Both the position numbers and the translations under genes were made by a program. A DNA stretch of 64,000 nucleotides from Zhengitettix transpicula (Eukaryota; Arthropoda; Insecta; Orthoptera; Tetrigidae): the NCBI GenBank assembly GCA_037074705.1, contig CM073591.1, positions 181,871,432 to 181,935,431 of the forward strand, read 5' to 3'. Shown one piece after another: positions 38,750-50,698 of this stretch. The notes under the pieces are model-generated. The model saw only the letters and a program-made list of their open reading frames with translations, made no database searches and had not been told where the DNA came from. Every line of letters starts with the position of its first letter. Position 1 is the stretch's first letter.

Positions 38750-39406
38750 CCTTCTTTCCAAAAACGATCCCCTACTCCTGCCAAGATAAGCAGATATTTT
38801 AGAACTATAAAATGCATTACACGAATAAGTTTCAACAATACTTCAACTGGATGGTAAGAATCGTAAGTATAGGATCTCTGCTAATTCTACGCGAAAAAAC
38901 TATAAAATCTATTTTATTTTATGTATTTTGTCGTGCATAATGGTTTATGCTTGTCCTTATCGAAGACCATGATAATGAATACGAGTTGTTGGAGGAACAT
39001 GACAGATAACAGATGTATTTTCATTGTCACTAATTAAGGGGTTATGAATTGCCTTGTTTGTGGAGAAGGAATATCATTAATTCAAGAGAGCTGAGATAGA
39101 TGCATTTAATGTTCGAAATAGTGCAAGCTTTGTGAGAAAAAGTCCAATAATACGTAGCCGTTAATATCTCAAATGAAGAACGGTTAGACTTCAAAAAGGA
39201 AAGAGAAACTGTACACGCAATTCGAATACAAAGAAGTAATTTTTAACAGTGTTAATGGTGAAAGAAGTATGAAGTTATTTCATAGACCGGCAAAACGAAT
39301 GACAGTAAATTGTAGAAAATTTATACCAGTAAATTGTAATAAACTTACATAAATTAGCAAAATTATTGGGATGAATGTAAAATCGAGTTTGAACGTTTAT
39401 AAAGGA
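38750..39406. other. Non-coding tract
   Basis: AT-rich with no supported feature. Confidence 0.4.
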
Positions 39407-40745
39407 TTAGCTGATGTCAAGCGTTGCCCGGGTATTTATTAAAATTAACCCAGAGTATGAATTGATTCGACACAAACTACATAGTAAACATTTATTTAAT
39501 GACACCAGTTTATTTTTATGTATGTATTTAATCTACATTTACATTCCTCTACCCGACCTAAACCCAAAAATAAACTCTCCAAGTTAAAAAAATCTAAAAC
39601 AACACCCGGTACCTTAATGGAGGAAATAAATACAACAATTAAATAAATAGAGACGCAAATGTAGCTCGCAGCCTAAGAAAATCAAAACTTTACCCGCTAA
39701 CTTAAGAGGGACAGAACTACTAATTCAACATCAGAATCAGTTCTTAACTTATTACTAACGGCATTTCATCCACTTCCTCTCACACCTAGCGGCTGAACTA
39801 CAAGGGGCGTAGTTAATGTAAGAATTAAACTAATTGACATCTATAACTATGGATGTTATTTTTAAGTAACGGATCTCCACCCCCCACCTTAGTGCTGCTG
39901 TCTTCCTATGCTGGAAAGGGTTGAAATTATACACTAAAACAGCTGATTAATAAACTATTAATCTCATCGACATCGAAAACTAATTATTCGACGCTAATAA
40001 CGGTCGTTTCAGCATGTTTTAAAATTCCTCCCCCACCCCCGCTCCTAGGCACTAAACTATATCTCAACTCTTGGTACGTTAAAGGAGTAAAAAACAATAT
40101 TTAATTAAATGGAAACCAAAAATTGTTTCGCGTTATTTTATGTAACGCCCCTCAAACCCACCCCACCCTTATCCAGTAATGATGATGACTTTTCATGCTG
40201 TACGGAGTTGAAATTACATAACAAAAATAACTGAAGAAGAAACTATTAATATAATCGACCCCTAAAAGTAAATTTTTGACGTTGAAAACGACCGTTTTAG
40301 AATGATTTAAAATTTCACCCCACCCCCACATATAGCGGCTGAAATACAACTTAAGTGATATAGTGAATGTCAGAATTAATCTTAGTGACTTCATTAACCC
40401 TAGATTTGACACCAATGTCGCTTGCTTCCCGTTATTTTTATATAACACCCCTCCATCCCCTTATTGGAGTTTTAAGGGATTGAAATTATATACTGAACAC
40501 ATCTGGATAGAAAGTATTCAACAAATAAACCCCAAAAAGTAACTAATCCACAATAATATCGGCCTTTATAGCATGTTTTTAAATTTCATCCCCGTTAACC
40601 CCTTGGGAGTTTCCTAAAGCTTCGAAAACCTTCGCGGGGGTGCGCACAACAACTCACCAAAGTTTCATCGCGATCGGATAAATGTTTTAGGAGTGCATAG
40701 GGACACACACACACACGCAGACACATTCTATTTTATATATAGAGA
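39407..40745 (-). mobile_element. Non-autonomous Helitron-like element with tandem internal units
   Basis: Read on the minus strand, it starts near tctctatatataaaatagaa, has a GT microsatellite, then the block gatgaaactttggtgagttg, gcgcacccccgcgaag, several related internal units, and ends with aataaatacccgggcaacgc, ttgacatcagctaa followed by T. A TC start, a GC-rich palindromic word shortly before the end and a CTAA terminus next to T fit the Helitron pattern (TC ... hairpin ... CTRR, inserted between A and T). No coding part. It is the larger, oppositely oriented relative of 27721-28371. Confidence 0.6.
39788..40600. repeat. Three diverged ~270-bp tandem units
   Basis: Units start near 39788 (tagcggctgaactacaa), 40049 (taggcactaaactat) and 40331 (tagcggctgaaatacaac). 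Each continues through a C-rich block, a ttgaaattatayactgaa block, an attaatctcatcgac-like block and a cggtcgttt..agcatgtttt block. A single-unit version is present in 27721-28371. Confidence 0.65.
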
Positions 40746-42849
40746 CAGATATAAAGTGAAAGTACGTGTCAACGTCAGAGAAACTGACGTGCTTGTAGAA
40801 GGAATGAGAAAACGCTGCTGTTTACGTCACCAATCTTAATGCTTAATTAATACATATACGAAAAATTGTTGACAAACGAAGCTCAGAAAGAGGTTGGAGA
40901 TTTTAAAATAAAATATGCAGTCAATGTGGAGCTGTTCGGAAAGAAAAACATACATTACTAAAAGTTATAAACAGTCTTCGAAAACGAGAACAACCTCTTA
41001 CAATAACATTTGACACCAATAATTTGATACTGCTAAACACCAAGTAGTCAGGAAGATTGATAACCAATAACGTTAATATCGAAAAGAAACAGGACAAGGA
41101 TTGCCATACGAAGTAAAGGGGAAAATGTATATTATTCCTGAATATCAAAATGAACATGTTCCGTAAAATTTGGTTTGGAGAATTGCTCGTTGGTTAAGAA
41201 ACGTGGGTACTCCAAAACAAGAAAAATATGTTAGAAGTTTAGAAATATGGTGCAGAATGGAAACTAATAAAGGCCAACAAGCGGAGTGGCAAGACTAAAA
41301 CGGATGAAAAAATATCCATATTGGGAATAAATAATAATTAAATTAATAAGAATATGGTCATACACAGAAAGAACAATGAATTCCTTTCGAACAAAGTTTT
41401 GATTATTCTTACTATGTTCGGTTTGTATATGACCATATTCTTAATAAATTAATTATCAACTTAGCACACATAAATACAATAAAATGATGTATTAATAGTA
41501 ATTTTGGCCGTCGAAGAATTGACTTTCAACACAACTATAAATTTCCAAATTGGTGACCAAAACAAGGGTCCAATGTGAGCGGTCATGGACACCTGTAAAT
41601 TATTGCAAGATGTGCACTCGGTTGGACACAAAGAAGACAATGGGTCTTGGTGGGAGGTCAAGCCCGCAGCCACCAGCAACCAGCGAGTGCGCCGCCAACC
41701 ATGAAGGCGAACATCAGGTGCAATAAGGTCCCAAGTACAAAATACCTTGCTGCAATTTCAGCGCAACGACAAGCAGAAAATATCTTATAGAAACTAAACC
41801 GTTCCAACACAAAAGTCTATTTAAAGTAACTTCAAAAAAAAATTTCATCAAATAGTTTTACGCCGAATGTTTTTCAATAGTTGAAAGCAACCAGGGGTTT
41901 CAACAGGGACATGAATGCATTAGTTTGACTACAGGCGCGATGAAAATAATTTACCATCCACGAATCTTCGGGAAGAAAGGTAAATTATCAATTACAAAAT
42001 TAAAACAGAAAATAGAAAACTAAAAATAGAAAATGTTCCTTTCATAGTTTATTGCAAAACTACACTTCAGCTATAGACAGCGGAGGAATACATTGATTCA
42101 TTCTAACCGAATATAATTATAAGACTCATTACTTGTGTGTGCCCTCACCCTGCTTTCATATTGTTTAGAAATGAAAACGTTCAATAATTTAGTCTCCGCA
42201 TACCCAGTTTAGAGGATATTATCTTTACAACTTAAAAATATAGTATTCAGGGCTGTGGAGCATTTTGCGGTCCCGCTAGTGAAACAGGTATTTTTAGGTG
42301 AAGAAGTTTCTGTCGCTATCTCTCCGTTGCAGAAACAAACAGTTGAGGGACAGATGTGGACCTGACGTCATCGCCCGAATACGATATGCACACATGGCGC
42401 TCAGGGCACGGTCAATATGTTTCCCTTTACCACGGTCGTGTAGAGCCACTTTGCATGGACAATTTCACGCGGGAGCTGGGGAAATAAATTAAAACTACAC
42501 CCTTCCGAGTTCAGAGACGTCAACGGCTCAAACCATCACAGAAAAACTAACAAACTTGTTTCTACGCAAAAGATAGTATATATAATAATTTACTCTTCAT
42601 AATTGATCTTATTGTTCGATACAGTTTTCGCATGTTGTTCAATTAATGAGTCTGGTAAAAACATCATTAGTAACAAATCTTGTAAATTTTTTTTATATAA
42701 TCAAGATTGATCTTAACAACTTTGGTCAATAGCAGAAACGCTGAGATAGAAAAATAGAACAGCGTATTGGATCACGCGAAAGTATTCACGAATAAAATAC
42801 AATTGTAAAAGGGACAATTCGACTAAAAGTGAGAAATATACTAATTAGA
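40746..42849. other. Non-coding tract with two small GC-richer patches
   Basis: Contains the palindrome at 41331-41456 and two unexplained less AT-rich patches, 41560-41740 and 42240-42490. Their ORFs (41461-41679 minus, 42298-42492 plus) match nothing I recognise. Confidence 0.4.
41331..41456. repeat. Palindromic MITE-like hairpin
   Basis: The arm aattaataagaatatggtca is complementary to tgaccatattcttaataaat. The outer bases (ataatta/taattat) also pair, with about 45 bases between the arms. Confidence 0.8.
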
Positions 42850-42960
42850 TAAAATTGCCAAATAACGGACACAATGAATTTATAATATAAATCCCATACA
42901 ACGTTTCTGGAATCCTCGTGACTCGCCAGGTAATTAAAAACGCAAGCGCTGTGAGTCCAA
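42850..42960 (-). repeat. Hammerhead-like element abutting a Jockey LINE
   Basis: Starts with ttgccaaataacggacacaa (compare the end of 32291-32468). On the minus strand it carries cctggcgagtcacgaggatt, ccagaaacgttgtatggga. The family similarity runs to about 42958 (acgcaagcgctgtgagtcc), where Jockey-like coding sequence begins, and the expected second inverted end is not seen. Confidence 0.55.
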
Positions 42961-43056
42961 ATTTTAGTCATGAAGAATTTCCACCATCTGCAATAATCAC
43001 AAATCTACACCAGAAGAGAAGAAAAGTACCTCCAACAACATCACAACAAAAAGTGA

Positions 43057-43790
43057 GTGACAATGACGATAGAATTTCCCCATTTGCCTCCCAAAACAGA
43101 TTTAATATCTTTCAAGAAAATAGAAACAATAGAACCAGACACCCCATCTTCAATCCCTCCAGTTATCCATCCCTCTCCAATATATATCACCAATCCAAAA
43201 GACATTAACATAGCTATTACCCATCTAAAAAAACAGCTCGAATACCATCAGATTTCACGCAGAAGATCAAAAGATAAAACTAAACCTACATTCAAGCCTT
43301 CAAAGCCTTTAAAAAATCACTAAATACCTCATAGACAAAAAAACATAATTTCATAGTTATCAACTAAAAGCTGAAAAGAACTTTAGAATTGTGATCAGAG
43401 GAATTCGCCATTTTGCGGCCAAAAAAATAATAAAAGAAGAACTGGAATCTTTTGGATATAATCCAGTTCAAATTATCCCGGTGATCCACCCAACACCCAT
43501 AGCAGACCTTCCACTATGTTTCATTGACCTTGCTCCGATTCCGATCAACTCAGCCATATACGAACTGAAAACCCTATATTATTAAAAAATATAAGTTGAA
43601 GCTCCAAAGCCTATAAAGCAATAGCTCAATGTCACAACTGTCAGCAATACGGACATCCAAGAAAACATTGTAGTCATAAATGAAAATGTGGAAGGTCTCT
43701 CGAGTCTCATCCCTCTGCTAAATGCCCAATTCCAAAAACACCCCCCCCCCTTTAGCTGCAAAAGCAAATTACAGGGGTTGTCAAACATAT
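43057..43790 (+). pseudogene. Jockey-type gag-like ORF1 remnant
   Basis: Across three frames the order is that of Jockey-clade ORF1 proteins. First is a P-rich start ending PPVIHPSPIYITNPKDINIA. Then comes a segment in which the words isYQLKAEKNFRIVIRGI (about 43355-43405) are the standard entry to the RNA-binding fold, followed by IIKEELESFGYNPVQIIPVI and LPLCFIDLAPIP (43391-43585). A zinc-knuckle stretch CHNCQQYGHPRKHCSHK closes it (about 43630-43682), as in the PRE_C2HC plus knuckle arrangement. A stop at about 43582 and a stop after the first knuckle show decay. This protein packages the element's RNA in living relatives. Confidence 0.75.
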
Positions 43791-43949
43791 AAAAATGCCC
43801 AAAACGGCTTAAACTCTAAATTCAATCAAAAAAAACTCCCACTTACCAGAACCTGATCCAATAAACAACAAATAAAAACCTTATCTTCCACCAATACCTA
43901 TTGAACCAACCACAGCCTCTCTATTCAAACATCCTAAAAAATAATCCTA

Positions 43950-44765
43950 TCCAACTATCTTACAAACCGCTCTTACCTTGTCAAATATCAAAACCATTTC
44001 TCCCCAATATACCCTATTCACTCAGGGGTCCCTCAAGGCATGGTCCTTGGCCCACTCCTACATTCCATCTATACCCATGATATCCCACAAACAACCGTAA
44101 CTAAAACTGCCATATTTGCCGATGATATAGCCATACTTTGCCAGTGGCATGACTACGAATCGGCTACAATACAACTGAAAACTGCCATAAACCAAGTAGC
44201 CATTTGGGCTAATAATTGGAGAATAACCATAAACCCAAACAAATCCATCACAGTTCATTTTCACCTAAAAAGGATACCATTAAATAACAATATACATGTT
44301 AACAACGCACTCATTCCAAACAAACAAAACCATAAATACCCTGGACTAATACTCGATTCAAAGCTAACATGGTCCCAACACACGAGTCACATTAAAAAAA
44401 TCATCAATCACCGCTTCAAAATACTAAAACCGTTAATTAATCCTAATTCGCCTTTATCCCTTTCAATGAAAAAATTACTTTAAGTATCCCTTATTTCTCC
44501 ATCATGCAAGCACAGTAGCAACATTTGGGGTTCCGCAACCAAAACACACGTCAACAAGATCCAAATATCTCAAAATAAAATTCTACGTTTTATGACAAAC
44601 TGTCCGTGGTACTTCTCCAATTCCTGCATTGATAGTTACCTCAATATTCCATATATCCAACAAACAATAACCAAATACATACTTCAGTACAAAAATGACA
44701 ATTCACCCCAACCCGTTAATATCCGATACAGCTGCACCTCCTCCACCTCACATCCAACATAGCCG
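43950..44765 (+). pseudogene. Jockey-type reverse transcriptase, C-terminal part
   Basis: Starts with LTNRSYLVKYQNHFSPIYPI, then SGVPQGMVLGPLLHSIYTHDIP (palm motif region), TAIFADDIAILCQ with the catalytic F-A-D-D box, ANNWRITINPNKSITVHF, and YPGLILDSKLTWSQHTSHIK (thumb). The open frame 44040-44483 is 147 codons. After a stop it continues as SSNIWGSATKTHVNKIQISQ and NKILRFMTNCPWYFSNSCI, the usual C-terminus of Jockey-clade polymerases. The fingers subdomain and the endonuclease are missing upstream. Confidence 0.88.
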
Positions 44766-44912
44766 ATTAAAAAGAAAGAGACCAAATTAATCATCAATAA
44801 AAAACATAAGTACAGGAGGTGAAACAGGCTGTATATAGTATAATATGTACAAATATCATAACTGTAAAATATTTAGATTGTAAAGTTTCTCTAATAAAAA
44901 AATAATAATAAA

Positions 44913-47900
44913 CGCTCCATGGACGCAACAAGTAAAAATTGGGAAAGTTAAAATAATCGTCGGTGATACTTCTTATGTATAAAGCAACCTATTTTAAGTT
45001 GAATAATCATTTGTTTTACGAGTTAAGTTGAACACTAGTAAATATTGTATATCAAACGTGAGGAATAAAAACAACGGTTACGGCCGAAAGAGATAGAAAT
45101 AAAGGAATAAATAAACAATTCAGACACTACGTCAGAAAAAAAATGTTAATATTTTCCAGACATATTGGCTGAATTTTTTATTTATTTATCAAATGATAAT
45201 TGTCAGAGGACCATCGAAGAAAGGGAGCAGATAGGCGAACAATATAAACTATTTCAATAACAAAATTCAATATACAAGCCACTGAATATATTTTGACAAT
45301 TATTATTCTCGCGAGAATGCCCTGATATTAAGAACTCTTGCTAATTTGTTTTTGTACTTAAATATTACTTGTGTTTCAAACTTTGCTTTCGTAAAATAAA
45401 ACCCTTTATGAAACAAATTTTTAACTAACGGCGCCCAACCCTGTTCAAGAACAATTAAATTAAAAGCAATCTCAATAATTTGGCATAAATAACTTCTAAC
45501 TTTCGGGCTTCTTAATAAGAAACTGTTATCACATATCTTATCACAAAGAGTTCCACACGTCTCCTTAAAGTGGAACTTAGTAAAATCATTACGAAGAGTA
45601 ATGAAAAAGCGTCACAGTACCTCTCTTTCAAACCACAACTAACTTCTTTCGACGGAAATCTGACAAAACCAATTTTTTCGGCTGCAAATGACAAAAATGT
45701 CACATGGGCTTGTTTCGTATTCCTTTCGCAACGATTTTTGTGTGATCAGTAGCACTTTACAGAAGGAAAGTAATTTCTTGAGAATTAATCTGCGTCGATT
45801 TGGTTTGACTCACTATGCAAAAGCAGCGTAATAATAAGTCAGTCACAATTTTACTTTATTCTAAACAAACATGATTATATCCTGAGGGTTCTCAATAACA
45901 GCTAAACTAGTAGATTTTGAAGAGTAAACGAACACGCACTTATCTGCCACTCGACGTCTTCACATATCCCACCAATACCAAGACATTTAATGCAACTGGC
46001 TTCTAAAATAATACTATGAAATTTGCATTTAATACGGAGATAATATTACTAAGGTGTTTCATGTGGAGGAGAAATATGTAATTAAGACATATAGTAGTCA
46101 TAAGTAGTAAGGACTGGTAATTGAAAGAGGGGCAGGGGTGCTAGTCCGATATTTGTAACAGTAAAAACTCAATTCATCTTCAGGGAGAAAGGACCGTCAA
46201 TTTGGAGCATGGAAAGTGAGTCCACAAGTCTTATAGACATGGACCTACTCGGTTCGGACCAGCACTTTCACCCGGCTGTTATCTTTCTACTTCTGAATGT
46301 TAAGTCTGGAAAGGAAATTCAGATATTTACTTACGGTCAATGATAAGAGAAAGGAGCAGTAATTAGTGTCCCACTATTCAAAAATCCCTGGGCGCGTGGA
46401 GGCAACGGCTTGACATTGAAAATTGAAAAAAAGTGAGTGCCAGATGTAAGGATGTTAAAAGAAATGCCTTCTTCACAAACGAGTTTTACAGGGAGAATTA
46501 TTTGTCAAATAGTCGCGGGGACTCATTCGTCTACTATAAATAATTTTAAAAAAGTGAACTGTCTAAACTGTTTAAAATCATGGAGTTAATATTAACGTGT
46601 TAATAACAATATATTTAATTAAGTTTGATTAAAACTATTATTTTTAATGCATTAACAATTTGGAGGGGGTGATGGTGAATTATTTTGAAACCCTGCCAGG
46701 AAAAAAGAGCATTATGTCAAACAATGCAGAGAACTGCATCTTTCGAAAGTTCTGTGATCGCGACTGAAATCCGGCCTTGAACTAAATATCAAGGTAGCCA
46801 GCCAATTACTGACGTTCCCCAGAATGGTTAAAGGCATCGCATAAACACGTTTTATGCATGCCTTCATCGAGTCATCAACCTTCGACGAGAGCATCGACGA
46901 GGTGATATAGTTATTAATTAGTTGCTATTAAAATAATAACGTCGGTTTTTCAGAAAATTATATGCATGATATAAGTTATAGATCAATAAATTTAGTCTTA
47001 AATGTGTGTCTTAAACACTTCACGCTACTAGGATCGATCTATTTAAATTAAGCAGCAAGGCCCAAATTTGCCGTGATACTCCAATTTCTGCCGACTCTGG
47101 AGTAGCTTAACAGTCAACTGTTCGGAACGTTGGATTCCTTCTTCCACCATATCGTAATTTCATCTATTATATAAATGTAATATCTGATAGAATATATACC
47201 AAATTTAATTGCGGTTGTGAAGATTGTAAGTTATAGGAAAGCATGATCCTAAGTTTCTCATTTATCATCCAGGTCATATTTCTAAAAACAAAATAACGCA
47301 ATTCGTCAAACATGTATGACAACTTGTCATTCTGCGTCGCCATATATTTGCTGTTTTCGAATAAACAAGCGAAACGTCGAAATAGATATAGGATAATGCA
47401 GATTTATAATTGTAAGGTTCTGACGCACAGACTTTCAATCAAATGATGTATCCATCTCATTAAAAATCTTTATTGGTGAAAACTCTTTAGAATGGGTTTC
47501 GGGTTTTTCGATATGTGGTGTGTTGTGTGACAACCAGGCGCTACGTGAGAAAGTGCATGGACGAAAACATCGCCTCGCGAACCGTAAAGAATCACAAGGC
47601 TGCCACAAAGAATGTCGCTTCACGAAGCACAACTATACGGCCTTCAGATCATTTCCTCTCTCGTGTTCGGAATCATTGCCAACAAATACGACTAATGAAC
47701 GAATCGAATCATTCGACATTAAGAAAAAACCGTTTAAGTTTTAATTTTATATTACGACTTTCTAATAGCCAGACGATGCCTGGATATTTATCCCAATCGC
47801 CATTGTACACTAAAGGAATTAATTCAGTTTTAGTTTAATATGTTAATTATATAATCAGGTTTAAAAAAGTATTAAGTACCACATCCAATGTTTATCGACA

Positions 47901-48851
47901 GCTGCATTATTTTGAAATATGCTTTTACGTACAGAAAATCATACAGTCTAACACTTGAGTGAATTATTGTTACAATTATAATAATATTAATATTCGCTTG
48001 TCGAAAATGTCCGGCTGAAATTGCTCCCGATTTTCTCTGCAGGATCCAAACAGAGAACCTCTATTATGTTATTCAAATTCCCCTTTCCTCACAACTTCAT
48101 AACGTTTTTGTTGGAATATAACATGATACTTTGTAAATTTATTTTCTGGATAAAACTATTAAAACTATGTCTTAATCTGTGAGGAAAAAAAACTGCCTTG
48201 GACACATCAACAGTTATTAGTCCTTCAAGAGGGTGGATGGGAAAAAGTGAGTGTGTTGGATCGATAGAGAGAGCGATACAAGGATGAAGGATAAATACAG
48301 TCGAGAGTAGGATAGTGGGTAACAGGGAGTGACGATGTGCAAGGTGGACACAGCCGAAGCTCGACGGGTCGAGAGTAGAAAGAAAGCAAAACCCTAGCCG
48401 GTAAGAGTATGAGAGCGAAATTTCTAAGATTTGTGCGTGCTGCATGGCCCAAAAATCTGTGTAATGGTATAAATATAGCATAATAAATATTGTTTGTTTT
48501 TACAGAAGACCGTCGTCGAGAAAGCAGTCGGATGAAAGAGGAGTTAATAAAGCAGCGAAAAAGAGGCAAACCGTCCAGTAGCAGTGGAGATGCTGAATTA
48601 CACCTGATATCGGTTTATGCAGATCACTAAATCATAAAGTGGCCGCGATCTTTTCGCATGGAACACCACGATAAACTTTTGCCCGAGAAAAAAAGGCATT
48701 CAGTGCAACGTCAGTAGAAGGGAGGGGGAGGGGGGGGAACCCGCCAGTCCAGCATATGCATCGTCCAACAACAGAAATTTTCAAATATAAGGCTAGTAAA
48801 TTTCTAAGGAGCGCATGACTCAAATCCCAAAATGGTAAAAAATGAATCATA

Positions 48852-48897
<46 letters not shown>

Positions 48898-50239
48898 CAA
48901 CCATCACAGTTTATGATGAAAGCCAGTCACCAAAGTCAGTTCAAGAAAAAAGTAAATGAAGTGTATTACATTATAACTACGGATATTGATAACATCGATC
49001 CATTAAAAATAAATACATTCAATGAACCACATAAATTTTGATTACACTGTAAAAATACATATGATTCATAAGTAGGAATTCAATTAATTTAAAAAGATAC
49101 ATCTTTTCCAAGAGTAATCACCAAATTCTATCATACCGTTCAATATTACATGAAAATATAATTATTCTTCCAGCCTGACAGCCAGGATTTTTTTAACTTC
49201 ATCATTAAAAAAGAAGATAAAGAATTCACGTATAATTTTTACAAAACAGTATACATTCTCATTTAAGACTAAAAATCGTACTAATGTGTAAGATGATTGA
49301 ATAAACTATTCCGAATTAATAAATGACAACTAGTAAAAAACTAATAAGTATGTTCTATTGTCAAGGCAAGATTCACATGAGTAATATGGGTGTTTGAGAT
49401 TTGGAATCTGAGATATTTGTGCCGTGAGCACAATTATAATAAAACATTTGACGGTCATCATTTTAATCAATGTAACTTAAAATGTTATGCAAACAATGTC
49501 TTCACCTCGTGTGCATTTCCCTTCTTTGCCGTTGGTTTCCGTCATCTTCAGGGGACAATACAACACGCGTCATCTCTCAACCAAAATATGCTACAAATTA
49601 CATAACCAATTGTTCATGCGTCAGTATTAAATTCGTAATATACATACGACTGAAGAATAGTACCAGTTGTACCGAAAGGGTTAAATAAATCACCACACAA
49701 GATAAACAGTTGTAATTAATACACACCCTCATTGAAATACTACAGTTATGGTTGTTTTAATAAAACAAGTAGAAGAGGGCTACATGCTACTGTCAGTGTC
49801 GCCATAAAAGAACTGGCCAATGAGAATGTAAGATAAAGGGGTAATGGAAAATAAACAATTACTGGACGGACAGTTTTAATAACGGTGCGGATGTCGGTAA
49901 GGCAGTGAGTATCGTGTAATGTAAATATCTGAACGAAAGTCATTCTCCAACATTTAAAAGACCTTGGCTTTGACTGGTGACCTAAAAAAATCTTATTGTC
50001 ACATCAAAATTGTTACACCATGAGCTCAATTTAATCACAGTATTTAAAATAATCATAGCATTACAACACTAATAATTGAGCATTTCTACACGCTAAAAAG
50101 GGGGGTGGGGTCAAAACAATTCCTCAATACTTCATGGACCACTTTGCGTTATACATTTTGAACTTAAGCAACAGTCGTACCTACAACGGATTATTTCCGT
50201 TAATACAATGTCTGAACTTTCAAATCCCTTTTGAACAGA
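44913..50239. other. Long non-coding tract with two unexplained patches
   Basis: Mostly AT-rich. 47515-47720 is GC-richer with overlapping plus-strand ORFs (47515-47838, 107 codons). 48235-48600 is purine-rich on the plus strand, with a TATA-like stretch (ggtataaatatagc, 48466-48479) and a tttttacag acceptor-like word at about 48508. Neither matches a family I know. The 130- and 114-codon minus-strand ORFs at 48089-48569 look like antisense of this purine-rich DNA. Confidence 0.35.
48853..48892. repeat. (TA)20 microsatellite
   Basis: Uninterrupted TA dinucleotide run. Confidence 0.97.
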
Positions 50240-50698
50240 AGGTGAACCTTTCTGGGGATGCCTTTTCCTCTCTCCGTTTTCGAACTTGGTTCCCACAAGC
50301 CGAGGCACCTCGGCCTGTTTTGAGAGGTTCTGGTGTCACAGACCTTGGGCATACGGTAAGAGTTGTCCGCTATTCCTATTGGAAGTCGCTCAGCTGCCTC
50401 CTAAACTGGTCGAGGCACGGAGAAGGGAATGCTGCGTCCCCACAGCAAACACCTCTCCCGCCATCGGGAGGGCGTGGGACAAGTGCTCAATGTCCGACCT
50501 ACCCGAGGCAGATTTTCTAGTTTGTCCTGCATCACTTTTAGGCGAATGCCGGATAGGATCCTGAAACTGTAGCCCTAGTTAACCCTTGGCTACCTTCCTC
50601 TCTCCTTCCGCATCCCCCCTTTCGAATCCCTTCCTATGCTATTAAAGGGCTGCTGTCACCTCGGGGATATACTCGTGTAGCCTGTTACTAAAAGAAAG
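50240..50698 (+). repeat. Family A repeat
   Basis: From ggtgaacctttctggggatg to gtagcctgttactaaaagaa, in the orientation of 38093-38740. It has a short or eroded A tail and no clear target-site duplication. The 128- and 92-codon ORFs here are the recurrent ones of the repeat. Confidence 0.85.

Larger units (their letters stand above)
42961..44912 (+). mobile_element. Jockey-type LINE, internally deleted
   Basis: A gag-like ORF1 remnant is followed closely by the C-terminal part of a reverse-transcriptase ORF and an A-rich 3' end (aataaaaaaataataataaa). The endonuclease and the first half of the reverse transcriptase are missing: only about 160 bp separate the gag zinc-knuckle region from the reverse-transcriptase segment. 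Stops and shifts interrupt both ORFs, so it is dead. Confidence 0.85.

Noticed and set aside
48089..48569. 130- and 114-codon minus-strand ORFs as genes
   Set aside because: They overlap each other in different frames and are antisense to purine-rich DNA, which favours open frames of Leu/Ser/Pro-rich composition.
49535..49560. Hammerhead-like motif on the minus strand (ctgaagatgacggaaacc)
   Set aside because: CTGAAGA and GAAAC are present but only five bases separate them, so no stem II can form.
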